From positions 1 to 42,084 of the forward strand of contig JAFGJX010000091.1 of the NCBI GenBank assembly GCA_016928865.1: 42,084 nucleotides of DNA, read 5' to 3'. Every line of letters starts with the position of its first letter. Positions within the stretch are counted from its first letter, which is position 1. The notes under the pieces were generated by a model that searched no databases, had not been told where the DNA came from, and saw only the letters and a program-made list of their open reading frames with translations. This DNA is from Spirochaetota bacterium. GTDB lineage: Bacteria > Spirochaetota > UBA4802 > UBA5550. The translations under genes and the position numbers were made by a program. This document shows, one piece after another, positions 8,235 to 18,369 of the stretch.

Positions 8235-10598
8235 TCATGTGGCTTCGAAGCCGATGATGAGCATGTCGTCCTCGCGGGGCGATCCTTCATGAAATTCATC
8301 TATCGCGGTCATTATGGAGGAAAGCGTGTCTTCAAGCGGTCTGCACGGCCGATGGGCCCGGTTTATAAGCGAGAGAAATGCGTCGAAGCCGAATATCTCG
8401 TCCCGCCTGTTCCGCGCCTCTATAAAGCCGTCGGTATACAGAAAGACCCGGTCCCCTTTCTGAAGGGAAAGCGTCACTGACGGGTGAATGATGTCCCGGA
8501 ACAGCCCGAGCGCCGTGCCCTGGGCCGGAACATAGGAGACGGTCCCGGCCTCCTGTCGGTACACGACAGGAAGCGGGTGGCCCCCCTTTGCGAAAGTAAA
8601 TGTTATGCCGTCGCCGTCTTTTGCTGAATCCAGAATCCCGTATATGGCGGTTAGGAAGTGCGACGGCATGCTGGTGCGGAGCTCCTGGTTGAGGTAGTTC
8701 AGGTAGTCGGTGGGCAAGTGTCCGTGTTTCCGGAGCAACCGGTCGCTGATAGCCTTTATCATCATGGTGTAGAGTGCGGCTTCCACCCCATGACCGGACA
8801 CGTCGCCGATCAAAACGCCGAGAGACCTGTCTTCCTTGAAATTGGTGAACGACATGAAATCGCCGCCGAGTTTGTCCATGGGCGAGTAGCGGTAGGCGAC
8901 AGCCACCAGATCCGATCGGGGCGGCTGCTGGGGCAGGATCGCCAGCTGTACCTTCTGGGCCGCCTCCATCTCCTGCTGGTTCTGTTCAACGCGAAGCCTG
9001 AGCTCCCTTGTTTTTTCCGCTACGAGTTCTTCAAGGTGTTCGGCGTAATTGTCCCGCTCTTTCTCGGCGCGTTTGCGGTCCGTGATGTTCCGGGTTGAGC
9101 CCTGGGCGCCGATGATGACCCCCTGGTCATTCCGCAAAAACCTGGTATGGATCTCGACCCAGATGGTGGTGCCGTCGCTGGTATACTGCTCCGCCTCGAA
9201 GGTAACGGCCCTGTCAGGATCGTACAGACCGGTTTGATCTTTTTCCAGCTCATTGTTGAAGATCCCGATAACCCGTTCGAGATGCCCGGGAGGGAAAACA
9301 TCCTGAAGCTGCTCACGGCGGCCTTCTTCCTGTGTCAGTCCCCTCATTTTTTTTATCGCAGGACTGATGTAGGTGAAATTGAGGGTTTCGGCGTCCAGCA
9401 CCCATATTATATCGGTCGAATTCTCGGCAAGCAGACGGTAAGTCTTTTCGTTTTCTACTAATGCCTGTTCGTTTTTTATGCGTTCGGTCACGTCCTGGAT
9501 GATTCCCGCAAAACCGATTATCTCCTTTCCCTCGTTGTAGCGCGCGTACGCGGAGGCCTCCAGGCTGCGTGCCTGCCCGTCGGCCTTGATTATGTCATAA
9601 TTGATCTTTTCCTCTTTCCCGGTCAGATATATGCGGTGAAACGCCTCGAATACTTTCTGCGCGGTCTCCGGCGTCATCAGGCTCGTGTAGTTGACGCCGC
9701 GCTCCAGGTCCTCATGCGTATGGCCCGACAGCAGGTTGGCGGCCTTGTTCCAGTAGGTAAAGGTCCCTTTCAGATCAGTTTCAAAGTACCCTTCACGCAT
9801 TGTTTCAAGAATGTCCCGGTATCTCTTTTCGGACTTTTCCAGGGCCATGCTCATCTCGCGGAGCACGGTGATATCGCGGGCGATGCCGTAAAAATAAGGG
9901 ATACCTTTTTCATGCACCAGGATGACGTATTGTCCCACCCAGATAACATTTCCATCGCGCCGGAGTATGGGCAGCTCATGGTATGTTTCAAGCATCTTCT
10001 CCTGGAACTGGCTCATATAAAAGCTGTACTCCTGGGATTTGGACTCAGGAGGTATGATGTCCGTGTAATTGAGACGATAGAGGGTTTCAGCGGTATGCCC
10101 GAGCATGGCGAGTCCCGCCGGATTCATGTACACGAAATCGCCCCGGTATGTGCATTTATAGATGGTGTCGCGTGCTGTTTCAACGATCAACCTGAATTTT
10201 TCCTCGCTCTCCTGCAGGGCTGCCACCAGGATGTCCGTTTCCGTGACATTTTCCCCGATGGACAGTATTGATGGCCTGCCGTCGTAGAGTATGGGCGTGC
10301 TGCATCCCATGGTGGTGACGACGGTTCCATCGCACGTCATTAATTTCAGTTTCATGTATTTGGTCGTATGAGAGGTATGCTCGCGTTCGAACAGGTGGTT
10401 TGAAACTGGCTCATCAGATTCTGAATGGACGAACTGCGAAGTGGGTCTGCCGATGATCCTGCTCCGGTCGCCGCCGGCAAGCAGGGATATGGTGTAAGGA
10501 TTTGCATAGGTGAATATGCCATCCGAATGGATGGCGATGAGCATCGGAGATAATTCCAGTAATTTTTTAAAATTTTCCTGATCCCCGCTCAAAACCAC
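8235..10598 (-). CDS. Multi-PAS PP2C/SpoIIE-type serine phosphatase (RsbU-like)
   Basis: The 787-residue product contains four consecutive PAS domains of about 125 residues (starting near 5, 130, 255 and 378), each followed by the PAC-like phrase (for example GIARDIT, GIIQDVTER, GSTRNITDRKRAE). A coiled coil (about 510-555, KERDNYAEHLEELVAEKTRELRL in part) follows, then a SpoIIE/RsbU phosphatase domain. Metal-binding motifs are present: GGDFMSF (about 577), IGDVSGHGVEAA (about 592), GGHP, LYTDGFIEARN and REDDMLIIG near the end. There is no membrane segment, so it is a cytoplasmic sensor acting in a partner-switching (anti-sigma antagonist) pathway; no antagonist or anti-sigma gene is in the window. 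The annotated start is GTG with GAAGG only two bases away; a TTG two codons later has better spacing. Confidence 0.92.
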   Translation of the reverse strand: MVLSGDQENFKKLLELSPMLIAIHSDGIFTYANPYTISLLAGGDRSRIIGRPTSQFVHSESDEPVSNHLFEREHTSHTTKYMKLKLMTCDGTVVTTMGCSTPILYDGRPSILSIGENVTETDILVAALQESEEKFRLIVETARDTIYKCTYRGDFVYMNPAGLAMLGHTAETLYRLNYTDIIPPESKSQEYSFYMSQFQEKMLETYHELPILRRDGNVIWVGQYVILVHEKGIPYFYGIARDITVLREMSMALEKSEKRYRDILETMREGYFETDLKGTFTYWNKAANLLSGHTHEDLERGVNYTSLMTPETAQKVFEAFHRIYLTGKEEKINYDIIKADGQARSLEASAYARYNEGKEIIGFAGIIQDVTERIKNEQALVENEKTYRLLAENSTDIIWVLDAETLNFTYISPAIKKMRGLTQEEGRREQLQDVFPPGHLERVIGIFNNELEKDQTGLYDPDRAVTFEAEQYTSDGTTIWVEIHTRFLRNDQGVIIGAQGSTRNITDRKRAEKERDNYAEHLEELVAEKTRELRLRVEQNQQEMEAAQKVQLAILPQQPPRSDLVAVAYRYSPMDKLGGDFMSFTNFKEDRSLGVLIGDVSGHGVEAALYTMMIKAISDRLLRKHGHLPTDYLNYLNQELRTSMPSHFLTAIYGILDSAKDGDGITFTFAKGGHPLPVVYRQEAGTVSYVPAQGTALGLFRDIIHPSVTLSLQKGDRVFLYTDGFIEARNRRDEIFGFDAFLSLINRAHRPCRPLEDTLSSIMTAIDEFHEGSPREDDMLIIGFEAT

Positions 10599-10682
10599 TG
10601 CCTTCTGTATGCTGTAATATTGACTTTATGCAAATCTTGATTTTCAAGGGGCCTCGGGGGCGAAGCCCTTTAAAACGTCCCG

Positions 10683-10696
10683 GCAGGGGCCCCTGC
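10683..10696. repeat. 14-bp perfect palindrome in the 277-base gap
   Basis: GCAGGGGCCCCTGC is a perfect palindrome in the gap 10599-10875, within a GC-rich patch (about 10645-10710) that otherwise sits in AT-rich DNA. A smaller palindrome, ATAACT-C-AGTTAT, lies at 10825-10837. No ORF or clear terminator is seen in this gap. Confidence 0.4.
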
Positions 10697-10875
10697 AAGC
10701 GCGAGATGCTAGTTTCGCAACAAGTCAATTGTATTTTAATAATTGAATAGATTCGGATTAATTATACACTTTGTCCAGCGATTTTAGCAGGGATAAAAAA
10801 AAGAATTCATCGGTCAGTATGAATATAACTCAGTTATCATGCGTATCAGAATGCCATCCGGTAGCGTGCGGCATT

Positions 10876-12036
10876 TCATTTTCTTGAAAACAGGTATTTT
10901 ATCCTCCCGGAGCAAAAAGACCACGCAAGCCTTGTCAGGGAAATCCTGTCCAGCGCCGGGTTCAGGATGCCCATGGCCGCGTCCTTAAATTCCCTGCTGT
11001 CAATCTGTGAAATCGTATGATCAATTACATTCTTCACGACACGGGGCCTTTGGCGGCGCACACGGTTAAAATTGACAAACAGGGAATTGAGGCATTTGCC
11101 GATCCACGGTGCAATTTGCTCTTCTGTGAGGCGTATGCAGGATTCACGAACATCCTTGAATTCGAGCAGCTTTGAAGCGATATGGCCGCAGGTGCGGGCG
11201 TTTTTCGCGATTATCCCGGCGTCAACATCTGAAATGACCCTGCTTAAGAAGTCTTTCAACAGGGCTGGATCGATTTTTTCGTCGATCTGATTCACCAGTT
11301 CCCCCAGCGCGGCGTTGAGAGAGTTGATGATTGGCGGAAGAACCGCGATCAGGCCAAAGGTGAATTCCATGTCCTGCCATATGATTTTTGCCGTTCCCGG
11401 GGAGACCGGATCACGGTCGATGGCGCTGGTGATTTCCCTTATCATCTCTTTGATGAACGGGGTGGCGATTATCTCTCCCAGCACGCTCGCTCCTGCAGCT
11501 TTATCGATTTTTGGCAGGCCATCAACGGGAGCGGGTTCCCCGGCGACCGAAGCCGGTCCGGCTGTTGCGGTATCCTTCCCGGGTATGTTTTCCGCATCGG
11601 CGGGCCCGGAAGGCTGGTGCTGTGCAGGCTGTTGAGACAATGCCCCCGCGATGACGGGAGACAGCCTGTTCCAGAGATCTATTGATCTCTCCTTGAGTGA
11701 GTCGAGCGCCGTGATGTCGATTTCTTTTGCTGCATTTTCAAAAAAGCCGCGGAGCAGATCGTCAGGGATCTTTTCAGTGAGTTGTGAAAGCAGTTCATTG
11801 CTGAACTTTATCACCGCATTTATTATAGAGGGGAGGGCGCCGACAAGATTGAACGTGAATTCCATGTCTTCCCAGAGCATGGTTCTGGCCAGTTCCGGGG
11901 CCGAGTCATCATCTATATTATTCAGCAGGAGCCGGACATTATGCTTGAAGGCCGGCTTTTTAAGCATCACCCGCATGATCCTGGCGATAAGGTCAATCAC
12001 GCCCCCGTGTTCGTTACGATCTGTCGTTGTCTGCAT
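10876..12036 (-). CDS. Helical protein with internal duplication, acyl-CoA dehydrogenase-linked
   Basis: The 386-residue product is not recognised. It contains two related units of about 60 residues: residues 51-112 and 216-274. Both have the phrase (W)x-DMEFTF followed by L-x-x-LP-x-IIN, then EL...Q-x-x-EKI...LL..F. The units are separated by a Pro/Ala/Gly-rich linker (about 133-175). The C-terminal third is basic and helical (VNFNRVRRQRPRVVKNV). There is no signal peptide or definite membrane helix. A GGGGGGA ribosome binding site precedes the ATG, and the gene begins 11 bases after the end of an acyl-CoA dehydrogenase gene, so it is almost certainly cotranscribed and may bind the dehydrogenases, a lipid or an acyl chain. 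That role is inference. Confidence 0.75.
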   Translation of the reverse strand: MQTTTDRNEHGGVIDLIARIMRVMLKKPAFKHNVRLLLNNIDDDSAPELARTMLWEDMEFTFNLVGALPSIINAVIKFSNELLSQLTEKIPDDLLRGFFENAAKEIDITALDSLKERSIDLWNRLSPVIAGALSQQPAQHQPSGPADAENIPGKDTATAGPASVAGEPAPVDGLPKIDKAAGASVLGEIIATPFIKEMIREITSAIDRDPVSPGTAKIIWQDMEFTFGLIAVLPPIINSLNAALGELVNQIDEKIDPALLKDFLSRVISDVDAGIIAKNARTCGHIASKLLEFKDVRESCIRLTEEQIAPWIGKCLNSLFVNFNRVRRQRPRVVKNVIDHTISQIDSREFKDAAMGILNPALDRISLTRLAWSFCSGRIKYLFSRK

Positions 12037-12047
12037 TGTTGTCCCCC

Positions 12048-13322
12048 CTACAGTGTGGCACAGTCAAAGTAGTAACGCGCTTTCTCCATCTGGCAGAGCT
12101 GCTTGCCTCCGAGCCATAACTGGATCATTTTAAGGTCCCGCCAGTGCTTCTCGATGTCCAGGACCCTTTCGCAGCCGTGGGGACCGAGCAGGTCCATGGC
12201 CTTGCCGCAGATCTCCATCGCCCTGTCGCTGATGAACTCCTTGATGTTTCTTGAACGGGCGATGGTTTCATGTGAATGGAGCGGTTTCCCCCATGGCTTG
12301 TTCCGATCGTCGCCCATTCGGACCACTTCATACGAGAGCATCCGGCAGATGTCAATGCTCCCCGCAATGTCGCCGAGCACGCCCGCGATCGCGTCATGTT
12401 CCTTGAGCGGAGCGTTGCGGTAGGTGTAGGTAGATGAAAAATCATAAAGGATTTCATACACGTTCAGCAATGATCCCACCGCAAACCCGACGCTTCCAAG
12501 CTGCCCCATGTAGATAAGGGTTTTGAAAGCGAGAGCGTCGGTTCCCGGTCCATGGATGCGGTAATGTTCCGGCACCCTGACGTTATCAAACCAGATGTCC
12601 CCGTTCTTATCAGCAGCCATGCCGGCTTTAGCGTATGGCGGCCCCTGTGTCACGCCGGGCGTATCTGCAGGCACCATGATGTAAGCGAAATCGTCGGGAT
12701 CGTCCGACCCTGGCCTGGTGGTGCAGGGAACGCCGAAGAGAGAGGCGAGGCCGCCCGAATTTGTCGGCCAGAGTTTATGGCCGTTGATCACCCAGTGCCC
12801 CCCTTCCAGACGAGCCGTGGTCTGGATGGTCCTGCCTTTGATCAAGTCAATATTTTCAATGTCCGAGCCTCCCTGTGGTTCTGTCATGGCCTGGCAGCCG
12901 ATGCAGATTTTCCCGCCGGTAAAGAGGGGCGCCAGCTCCCGGGCCAGGCGCATGTTGACGAACGGCGGGATTAGGAAGGTGCAGAGCGGCCATAGCGAGC
13001 ATATGCTTGACAGCGATAGCGAGCTGTCGCCCCGCCCGATTTCCTCCGCGATGCAGTATGTGAATGCCATCATGTAGTCGGATTGACCCAGTGACCACCC
13101 TCCGAACTCCTGGGGCAATAGCGATTTTTGTATGCCGATATCAACGCATATCCTGTGCAGCACCGGTTCCACGAACCTGTGTTCTTGCCAGTCCTCGTCA
13201 TATTCCCTGCGGTGCGGCATGATCTCTTTCTCAACGATGTCCCTGAGTATCCCCCTGAAAGGTCCTTCGATGTGCGAAATTGATCCATTGCGTACGGATA
13301 ATTTATCAAAGCTGATCATCAT
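12048..13322 (-). CDS. Acyl-CoA dehydrogenase family protein (subunit with FAD motif)
   Basis: The 424-residue product is full length for the family. It has an N-terminal helical domain, the flavin-contacting phrase MTEPQGGSD (residues 146-154), a middle beta domain (GHKLWPTNSGG, then AYIMVPADTPGV, matching the usual FIV...TPG region) and a C-terminal helical domain ending HWRDLKMIQLWLGG. In ordinary members the last segment reads RDAKIYQIYEGT with Glu as catalytic base; here the position is Leu, and I see no Glu at the alternative isovaleryl-CoA-type position. A GGAGGAG site precedes the tandem ATGATG start; either Met is possible. It lies 22 bases after its paralogue and 11 before the duplicated helical protein. 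The substrate is unknown. Confidence 0.88.
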   Translation of the reverse strand: MMISFDKLSVRNGSISHIEGPFRGILRDIVEKEIMPHRREYDEDWQEHRFVEPVLHRICVDIGIQKSLLPQEFGGWSLGQSDYMMAFTYCIAEEIGRGDSSLSLSSICSLWPLCTFLIPPFVNMRLARELAPLFTGGKICIGCQAMTEPQGGSDIENIDLIKGRTIQTTARLEGGHWVINGHKLWPTNSGGLASLFGVPCTTRPGSDDPDDFAYIMVPADTPGVTQGPPYAKAGMAADKNGDIWFDNVRVPEHYRIHGPGTDALAFKTLIYMGQLGSVGFAVGSLLNVYEILYDFSSTYTYRNAPLKEHDAIAGVLGDIAGSIDICRMLSYEVVRMGDDRNKPWGKPLHSHETIARSRNIKEFISDRAMEICGKAMDLLGPHGCERVLDIEKHWRDLKMIQLWLGGKQLCQMEKARYYFDCATL

Positions 13323-13344
13323 GCTCCTCCTTCTTGCGCTTCGT

Positions 13345-14586
13345 TCATATATCGGTGCAGCCGTAAAAATACCGCGCGATGTCCATCTGCACCGGCACCT
13401 CGCCTCCCGCGGCGCTCAGGCATGTCTGTATGGTCTTGACGTCCCTCCAATGCTTTTCAGCGTGCCATTCCTTTGCGTAACCTGCCGATGCCATGAGCTC
13501 CATTCCGCGGTTGATCGCGTTGAGCGCGCATTGCTGGATCCGCTTCCCGAACATCTGGGCGGCCATGAAAATTATCGGGTTTTCGGTTCCGCCCCAGACG
13601 GAGGTCCTGCTGATAAAATTGCTGATGTTGTACACAAGTATTTTTGCCAGGGATATTTCTTCGGCGACAGTGGCCAGGACCGAGGCGCACAGGGGATTTT
13701 CCCTGAGCAGTCCCTTCCCTTTAATGACGCGATTTTCAGACCAGTTTCTGAGAATCTCAAAAAAATTGAGGCAGGCGCCCAGGCTTACCGCGCCGAGAAA
13801 CAGGTTGAGCCAGGTGTACAGCTCCCTGACCGCGTCTTCATCAGAGATGACGTGTTCCGATGAAATCGCAACGTCGTTGAAGGTTATATCGGCATTGCCG
13901 CATTCATCAAGACCGGTCTGGATAAAAGTGTTTCCCCGTTCCACTCCCTTCTGGTCGGCAGTTACATAGGCGATCCCCGGTTTATCATTTTCATCCGCGC
14001 ACACCACCGCGAGTATGTCCGCTATTGCCCCGTTGCCGATCGGCCTCAGATCTTTGCCGCTGAGCGTGCAGGTCGCCCCCGATCTTTTTATCCGCGCACG
14101 GATTTCCCTGCCAAGAAAAAGCGGGCTTGGCGGACCGGTGGAAGCGGATCCGGGCATGATAATGGCGACGGATCGAAGCTCGTTGCCGCACAGCAGCGGC
14201 GCAATCATATCGCATATGCTCGTGTTGACAGATGGCTCCATGGCGGCAACAGCGGACGCGCTGTATTCAAGGGCCGACATGAACCCGAGCGCGGCATCCG
14301 CCCTGCTCAGCTCGCCGAGTATCGTGATGATAGACGGGACTTTTTCCGGGCTGTTGAAGCCGCTGCCCCCGTATGATTCAGGAAAGATTATTTTCTGGAA
14401 GCCGATATCAATGTTATGCTCCCTGCGGTGTTTCGTGAATAATTCGTGGTAGGCTTTCTGGTATTCCAGGCGGTTTTTTATTATTTCTTTGTCTGCCCAC
14501 TGATGTACGGCTGTCGCTATTGCTGTAACATCTTCATCGACCCATTGAGCAGGATAGGGAAATAATTCATTTACATTAATGCTCAT
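13345..14586 (-). CDS. Divergent acyl-CoA dehydrogenase homologue, probably partner subunit
   Basis: The 413-residue product aligns by eye with acyl-CoA dehydrogenases: N-terminal helices with IIFPESYGGSG, a middle domain (GKDLRPIGNGAIADILAVV, FNDVAISSEHVI) and a C-terminal HWRDVKTIQ. The flavin motif, normally TEPxxGSD, is replaced by MPGSASTGPPS (residues 144-154), and the C-terminal base region has no YEGT. The final residues (GGEVPVQMDIARYFYGC) match the end of the adjacent paralogue (GGKQLCQMEKARYYFDC), showing the two share a specific subfamily tail. An alpha2beta2 complex in which only one subunit carries FAD is known for steroid-degrading FadE pairs of actinobacteria, and is a reasonable model here. 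A GAGGAGG site lies just before the ATG. This is the first gene of the operon. Confidence 0.82.
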   Translation of the reverse strand: MSINVNELFPYPAQWVDEDVTAIATAVHQWADKEIIKNRLEYQKAYHELFTKHRREHNIDIGFQKIIFPESYGGSGFNSPEKVPSIITILGELSRADAALGFMSALEYSASAVAAMEPSVNTSICDMIAPLLCGNELRSVAIIMPGSASTGPPSPLFLGREIRARIKRSGATCTLSGKDLRPIGNGAIADILAVVCADENDKPGIAYVTADQKGVERGNTFIQTGLDECGNADITFNDVAISSEHVISDEDAVRELYTWLNLFLGAVSLGACLNFFEILRNWSENRVIKGKGLLRENPLCASVLATVAEEISLAKILVYNISNFISRTSVWGGTENPIIFMAAQMFGKRIQQCALNAINRGMELMASAGYAKEWHAEKHWRDVKTIQTCLSAAGGEVPVQMDIARYFYGCTDI

Positions 14587-14608
14587 ATTTCCTCCTCTCG
14601 GATAAATA

Positions 14609-14620
14609 CCGTCCGGACGG
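14609..14620. promoter_or_regulatory. 12-bp palindrome, candidate TetR-type operator
   Basis: CCGTCCGGACGG is a perfect palindrome 22 bases upstream of the ATG of the first dehydrogenase gene, in otherwise AT-rich DNA. Short GC palindromes of this type are bound by TetR-family regulators of fatty-acid genes. No regulator gene is adjacent, and the TetR gene near 30 kb has a different palindrome. Confidence 0.4.
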
Positions 14621-14726
14621 ATTTAAAATATTTAAATAAGTAATTATTACCTTGTTTAATAATAAGTAATCCGTAGATTCTAGTATTGATTTACAATGAA
14701 TAAAAAAACAAATATGAATATTAATT

Positions 14727-14757
14727 ATTATAGTATACTTCAAGAGTCATTTGTCAA
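14727..14757 (-). promoter_or_regulatory. Candidate sigma-70-type promoter for the dehydrogenase operon
   Basis: Read on the minus strand, a TTGACA (complement of 14752-14757) is followed after 19 bases by TATAAT (complement of 14727-14732). Both hexamers match consensus; the spacer is two bases longer than ideal. Transcription would begin about 130 bases before the first dehydrogenase start codon. Confidence 0.4.
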
Positions 14758-14800
14758 TTACTAAATTGCTTCTAAATCACTCTTCAAGCAGGCATGAGAA

Positions 14801-17050
<2,250 letters not shown>

Positions 17051-17110
17051 TACAGTTCCTTTGCCTGACGGAGGCTTGTATGATCTGGTGCTAGGATCAT
17101 TCTTCCATGC

Positions 17111-17172
17111 TGTGGAGGCAAGAAGAAAAAACCCGCACCGCTTTTTTTTGATGCAGCGGTCATGCCTCCACA
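17111..17172. repeat. 10-bp inverted repeat with nested hairpin between divergent genes
   Basis: TGTGGAGGCA (17111-17120) and TGCCTCCACA (17163-17172) are perfect inverted copies. Inside them ACCGC (17137-17141) and GCGGT (17156-17160) form a second stem. The element lies in the 5' leader or promoter region of the helicase gene and upstream of the diguanylate cyclase gene. Confidence 0.5.
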
Positions 17173-17292
17173 CCGGGTGAACGAACGGGCCCGCAAATTA
17201 ATGAAAAAAAATTATGATTACTGTTTGACAAAGACCGACCGCGTTTGTCTGGATAAGAGTGTGTTCAATCAACGGTGTGTGCGGGTGAACGG

Positions 17293-18192
17293 ATGGCTGA
17301 AACAATACTGGTGGTGGACGATTCCCGGATCGATAGCGCCTACCTGGCAAAGATGCTCGGCGAGTATGCTGTCGTGAGCGCGGCCAGCGGGGCGGAGATG
17401 TGGCAGGCGCTTGAAAAGGTAACCCCGTCGATTATTCTCATGGATGTGGTCCTGCCGGGCGATGACGGCTTTCAGATCGCGAAGACGCTCTCGGGCATCG
17501 ATCGGTTCGCCGATATCCCCATTATCTTCATAACCTCCAAGGATGCCGGCAGGGACGTTGAACAGGGCTTCGAATCCGGCGGGGTGGATTATATCAAAAA
17601 GCCCTATAACGAGATCGAGCTCAGGGCGCGCATCAGGTCCGCGCTTCAGAAGAAGCGCCGGGAGATGGATCTGCGCGAAAAGACCATCACGGACCCCCTG
17701 ACCGGCGTGCACAACCGGCGCTATTTTTTCGAGTACCTGGATAAAGCCATCGAGCATGCGCGGCGGAATCGATCCAGGGTCTTTTCCGTCGCCATGCTGG
17801 ACATCGACCATTTTAAAAGGATAAACGACACCATGGGCCACCAGGCGGGCGATTTTGTCCTCAGGCAGCTGGCGGAGCATCTGGCAAAGAGCATCAGGCC
17901 GTATGACCTGCTGGCGCGCTACGGCGGGGAGGAATTCATCATACTCTTCAAGGACTGCGACAGAAAAGAATCAGGTGAGATCCTCAGGAGAATAAAGGAT
18001 GACGTCAGCCGGACCGGATTCCGCTTCAATGAAACGCCTGTCCGCATCACCTTCAGCAGCGGAATTTCCGACCTGAATGATATACCCGCGGATGGGGCCA
18101 CGGCTGAAGGGCTGGTGCGGTTATCGGACGAGCGTCTCTACCGGGCCAAGGAATCGGGGAGGGACAGGATCGTGATCGATGCCGTTCCATAA
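17293..18192 (+). CDS. Response regulator with diguanylate cyclase (GGDEF) output
   Basis: The 299-residue product has a receiver domain (about 1-120; acidic pair DD after ILVV, phosphoacceptor Asp51 in LMDVVLPGDDG, the Thr/Ser of FITS, and Lys in KKPY) followed by a GGDEF domain (about 135-298) with the active-site motif GGEEF at 211-215. An RxxD inhibitory site (RPYD) lies exactly five residues before the motif, so the enzyme should be feedback-inhibited by cyclic di-GMP. This PleD/WspR-like layout makes c-di-GMP on phosphorylation. A GTG six codons upstream is an alternative start; neither has a strong ribosome binding site. No cognate kinase is adjacent; the hybrid kinase at 36265 is a possible but unproven partner. 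Confidence 0.92.
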   Translation: MAETILVVDDSRIDSAYLAKMLGEYAVVSAASGAEMWQALEKVTPSIILMDVVLPGDDGFQIAKTLSGIDRFADIPIIFITSKDAGRDVEQGFESGGVDYIKKPYNEIELRARIRSALQKKRREMDLREKTITDPLTGVHNRRYFFEYLDKAIEHARRNRSRVFSVAMLDIDHFKRINDTMGHQAGDFVLRQLAEHLAKSIRPYDLLARYGGEEFIILFKDCDRKESGEILRRIKDDVSRTGFRFNETPVRITFSSGISDLNDIPADGATAEGLVRLSDERLYRAKESGRDRIVIDAVP

Positions 18193-18259
18193 CTGCGACC
18201 GCGCCCGGGTTCTGGCTTCCGATTGGGTGTATAAAAAAAGCTTGAAATCTGAACAGGTA

Positions 18260-18295
18260 TATCCCATAGTGGCTACCACTAGGATACGGTTTTGA
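18260..18295 (+). terminator. Terminator-like hairpin after the diguanylate cyclase gene / start of rimP leader
   Basis: TATCC (18260-18264) pairs with GGATA (18282-18286) and TAGTGG (18267-18272) with CCACTA (18276-18281), with a CTA loop and a two-base bulge. It is followed by GGTTTTGATTT. The U-tract is imperfect. Its 5' arm can instead pair with 18341-18348. Confidence 0.5.
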
Positions 18296-18313
18296 TTTGA
18301 TGTCGCGCGATAC

Positions 18314-18340
18314 GAGAGAGTGGTCAACCCACTCTCTTTT
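18314..18340 (+). terminator. Hairpin with U-tract upstream of rimP, possible attenuator
   Basis: AGAGAGTGG (18315-18323) and CCACTCTCT (18329-18337) form a nine-base perfect stem with a five-base loop, ending in TTTT. It lies 30-90 bases before the rimP start, so it either ends upstream transcription or works as an attenuator of the rimP-nusA operon. Confidence 0.6.
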
Positions 18341-18369
18341 ACTATGGGTCCGGGAGTAATTTCCGGGCG

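Noticed and set aside
8132..8299. Longer N-terminus for the small lipoprotein
   Set aside because: It would overlap the phosphatase coding sequence by 65 bases and place the lipobox deep inside the protein.
17200..17292. Promoter TTGACA (17225-17230) for the diguanylate cyclase gene
   Set aside because: The -35 hexamer is perfect but no acceptable -10 hexamer occurs at 16-19 bases from it.
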